This document shows, in pieces, positions 7,097-7,993 of a stretch of 7,993 nt of DNA. Position 1 is the stretch's first letter. Each line of letters begins with the position of its first letter. The stretch lies in the NCBI GenBank assembly GCA_017547265.1, contig JAFYQC010000160.1:1-7993 (forward strand). Direction: 5' to 3'. The notes beneath the pieces were generated by a model. The model was not told the origin of the DNA. It searched no databases and worked only from the letters and a program-made list of their open reading frames with translations. Both the position numbers and the translations under genes were made by a program. The stretch is from Kiritimatiellia bacterium. Its GTDB lineage: Bacteria > Verrucomicrobiota > Kiritimatiellia > RFP12 > UBA1067.

Positions 7097-7465
7097 ATGA
7101 AAAAATCATTGTCATTGATTGCAATCGTAACCTTGGCGGCTCTTTGCGGGTGCCGCCGCGAGGACATCCGCGAGTTCACAGTTGAGATGCCGTCACTGAC
7201 CGAGTCCGACAGGCAGAAGGTCGTCGACGCTTTCACAATCCGCAGCCCTGGTCGTCCGCCGCGCGTCTACGAGGGCATTTTCACCGATTCTTTCAAGTTC
7301 GACTTTGACAAGAAGACGCTGACGATGAAATACGACTCGATGAAGATCGCGCAGACAAATATCAGGATGCTCATCGAAAGCAAAGGCGTCGAAGTCCTCT
7401 TCCCGTCCAATACGACTGGCGTCGCCGGTTATCTCGACGTCAAGCCGAAGTCCGTCGAAAAATAG
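7097..7465 (+). CDS. Small predicted lipoprotein with an HMA-like fold pattern
   Basis: The product has 122 residues. MKKSLSLIAIVTLAALCGC is a short signal peptide with a lipobox-like LCGC, so Cys19 is the likely lipidated residue; Cys at the -2 position is unusual, and this call is moderate. The mature part alternates as strand-helix-strand-strand-helix-strand: REFTVEMP (25-32), a helix around 35-46, YEGIFTDSFKFDFD (58-71), LTMKYD (75-80), a helix at 81-96 (SMKIAQTNIRMLIESK) and VEVLF (98-102). That order and the hydrophobic pattern resemble heavy-metal-associated (HMA) domains, but the CxxC metal site is absent. The gene starts 12 bases after the cysteine desulfurase stop, so it probably shares that transcript; an A-run and no Shine-Dalgarno precede it. 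I do not recognise a named family, and the function is unknown. Confidence 0.75.
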   Translation: MKKSLSLIAIVTLAALCGCRREDIREFTVEMPSLTESDRQKVVDAFTIRSPGRPPRVYEGIFTDSFKFDFDKKTLTMKYDSMKIAQTNIRMLIESKGVEVLFPSNTTGVAGYLDVKPKSVEK

Positions 7466-7489
7466 TCGCGCTACTTCAATAGCGCGACT
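7458..7489 (-). terminator. Intrinsic terminator of ispF
   Basis: AGTCGCGCT at 7464-7472 and AGCGCGACT at 7481-7489 form a perfect nine-pair stem with an eight-base loop. Read on the minus strand, the stem is followed by ATTTTTCG (five T at 7462-7458), as in a Rho-independent terminator for ispF. On the plus strand an A-run precedes the stem and no T-run follows, so termination of the opposite transcript should be weaker. The stem contains parts of both stop codons. Confidence 0.75.
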
Positions 7490-7938
7490 GCGTGGACGAC
7501 GATGCCCTTCCCGGCGCCGACTGCGTCCATTCCTTCGTTCGTCTTTCCCTTTACGGAAATCCTGCCAATGCCTATGCTCATAAGCTCGGCAAGCGACGAA
7601 CGGATAAGCTCGACGAACGGTCTCAGTTTCGGACGCTCGCAGATCACGGTGGCGTCGATGTTCTCGATTGAGTAGCCGGCACCACGAAGCTCATAGACGA
7701 CACTTCTAAGAAGTTCGCCGGAGTCGGCACCCTTCCAGCGGTCGTCGGTGTCGGGAAAATGCGATCCAATGTCTCCAAGCGCAGCCGCCCCGAGAAGAGC
7801 GTCTATCACGGCGTGAATAAGAACATCGCCGTCAGAATGGGCCTTAAGGCCGTCGCACTCCGGAATGATGACCCCGCCGAGAACAAGGGGTTTCCCGCTC
7901 TCGAAGAGATGTGAATCATATCCAAAGCCTATGCGCAT
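7471..7938 (-). CDS. ispF: 2-C-methyl-D-erythritol 2,4-cyclodiphosphate synthase
   Basis: The 155-residue product has the standard length and motifs of IspF, a cytoplasmic homotrimer of the MEP isoprenoid pathway that cyclises CDP-methylerythritol 2-phosphate to the 2,4-cyclodiphosphate with release of CMP. Metal ligands are Asp8 and His10 in GYDSH and His42; the family signature SDGDVLIHAVIDALLGA spans 35-51. LGDIGSHFPDTD (54-65) and KGKTNEGMDAVGAGKGI (130-146) with Glu135 complete the active site. In the CMP-binding segment it has KTNE where E. coli has TTTE, a variant I recall as common outside Proteobacteria. ispD is not adjacent. The gene converges on the small lipoprotein gene with five bases between stops. 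Its ATG at 7938 lies two bases from a tandem repeat that leaves no Shine-Dalgarno; no alternative start fits, since Asp8 and His10 are essential. Confidence 0.97.
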   Translation of the reverse strand: MRIGFGYDSHLFESGKPLVLGGVIIPECDGLKAHSDGDVLIHAVIDALLGAAALGDIGSHFPDTDDRWKGADSGELLRSVVYELRGAGYSIENIDATVICERPKLRPFVELIRSSLAELMSIGIGRISVKGKTNEGMDAVGAGKGIVVHAVALLK

Positions 7939-7940
7939 GA

Positions 7941-7993
7941 GGAGTTAGGGGTCAGTAGTCAGGGGTCAGGGGTTAGGGGTCAGGAGTTAGGGG
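7941..7993. repeat. G-rich heptanucleotide tandem repeat (runs off right edge)
   Basis: Seven full seven-base units plus four bases are in exact register with no insertion: ggagtta, ggggtca, gtagtca, ggggtca, ggggtta, ggggtca, ggagtta, gggg. The consensus is GGRGTYA. Variation is mostly A/G at position 3 and C/T at position 6, with one unit starting GTA. The C-rich strand reads toward ispF as TRACYCC units, each with a TAA or TGA. Five G4 tracts occur, three of them spaced by three bases. The array continues past the window, so its length is unknown. Such heptads recall the short tandem repeats (STRR) of cyanobacteria, but that is only an analogy. Confidence 0.92.

Noticed and set aside
7941..7993. 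CRISPR array or telomere
   Set aside because: Units are seven bases with no spacers, so it is not CRISPR. The resemblance of GGGGTTA to telomere repeats is superficial, and the array directly adjoins a normal gene start.

Overview
The window looks like chromosomal DNA from a Gram-negative-type bacterium. A lipid A-type (LpxL/HtrB family) acyltransferase and two sugar transferases point to a glycolipid-bearing envelope, and ispF points to the MEP isoprenoid pathway. Base composition is visibly GC-rich, the promoter -10 boxes are clean TATAAT, and several starts lack a Shine-Dalgarno sequence. That mix suggests an environmental or gut PVC-type lineage (for example Kiritimatiellota, Lentisphaerota or Verrucomicrobiota). 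This placement is an inference with low to moderate confidence, because no rRNA or other phylogenetic marker is present.

Layout. Positions 1-5758 hold five minus-strand genes, read from right to left: a GT4 glycosyltransferase (5758-4613), a CgeB-like glycosyltransferase (4616-3579), an AMP-forming acyl ligase with a C-terminal membrane anchor (3582-1969), an LpxL-like acyltransferase (1972-1025), and a membrane protein of unknown function (1035 to beyond base 1). All four junctions overlap (ATGA, GTGA, ATGA and an 11-base overlap), so this is one translationally coupled operon that continues off the left edge. Positions 5759-5887 are a divergent promoter region with two extended -10 elements sharing an 11-base sequence. 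Positions 5888-7465 are a plus-strand pair: a NifS/IscS cysteine desulfurase, probably on a nearly leaderless mRNA, and a small predicted lipoprotein. The minus-strand ispF (7938-7471) converges on it, with a hairpin terminator spanning both stop codons. From 7941 to the right edge runs a G-rich 7-base tandem repeat.

How the genes may work together. The minus-strand operon has the parts to build and acylate a glycolipid. Two cytoplasmic transferases add sugars, the anchored ligase would activate a fatty or related carboxylic acid at the inner membrane, and the LpxL-like enzyme would transfer an acyl group to the glycolipid. The last gene joins a soluble domain to a multi-pass membrane domain and could act late in assembly or handling. 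This scheme is inferred from context; the acceptor, the acid and the sugars cannot be read from sequence. The cysteine desulfurase and ispF are housekeeping genes with no evident link to the operon. No mobile element, CRISPR array, tRNA or rRNA was seen.
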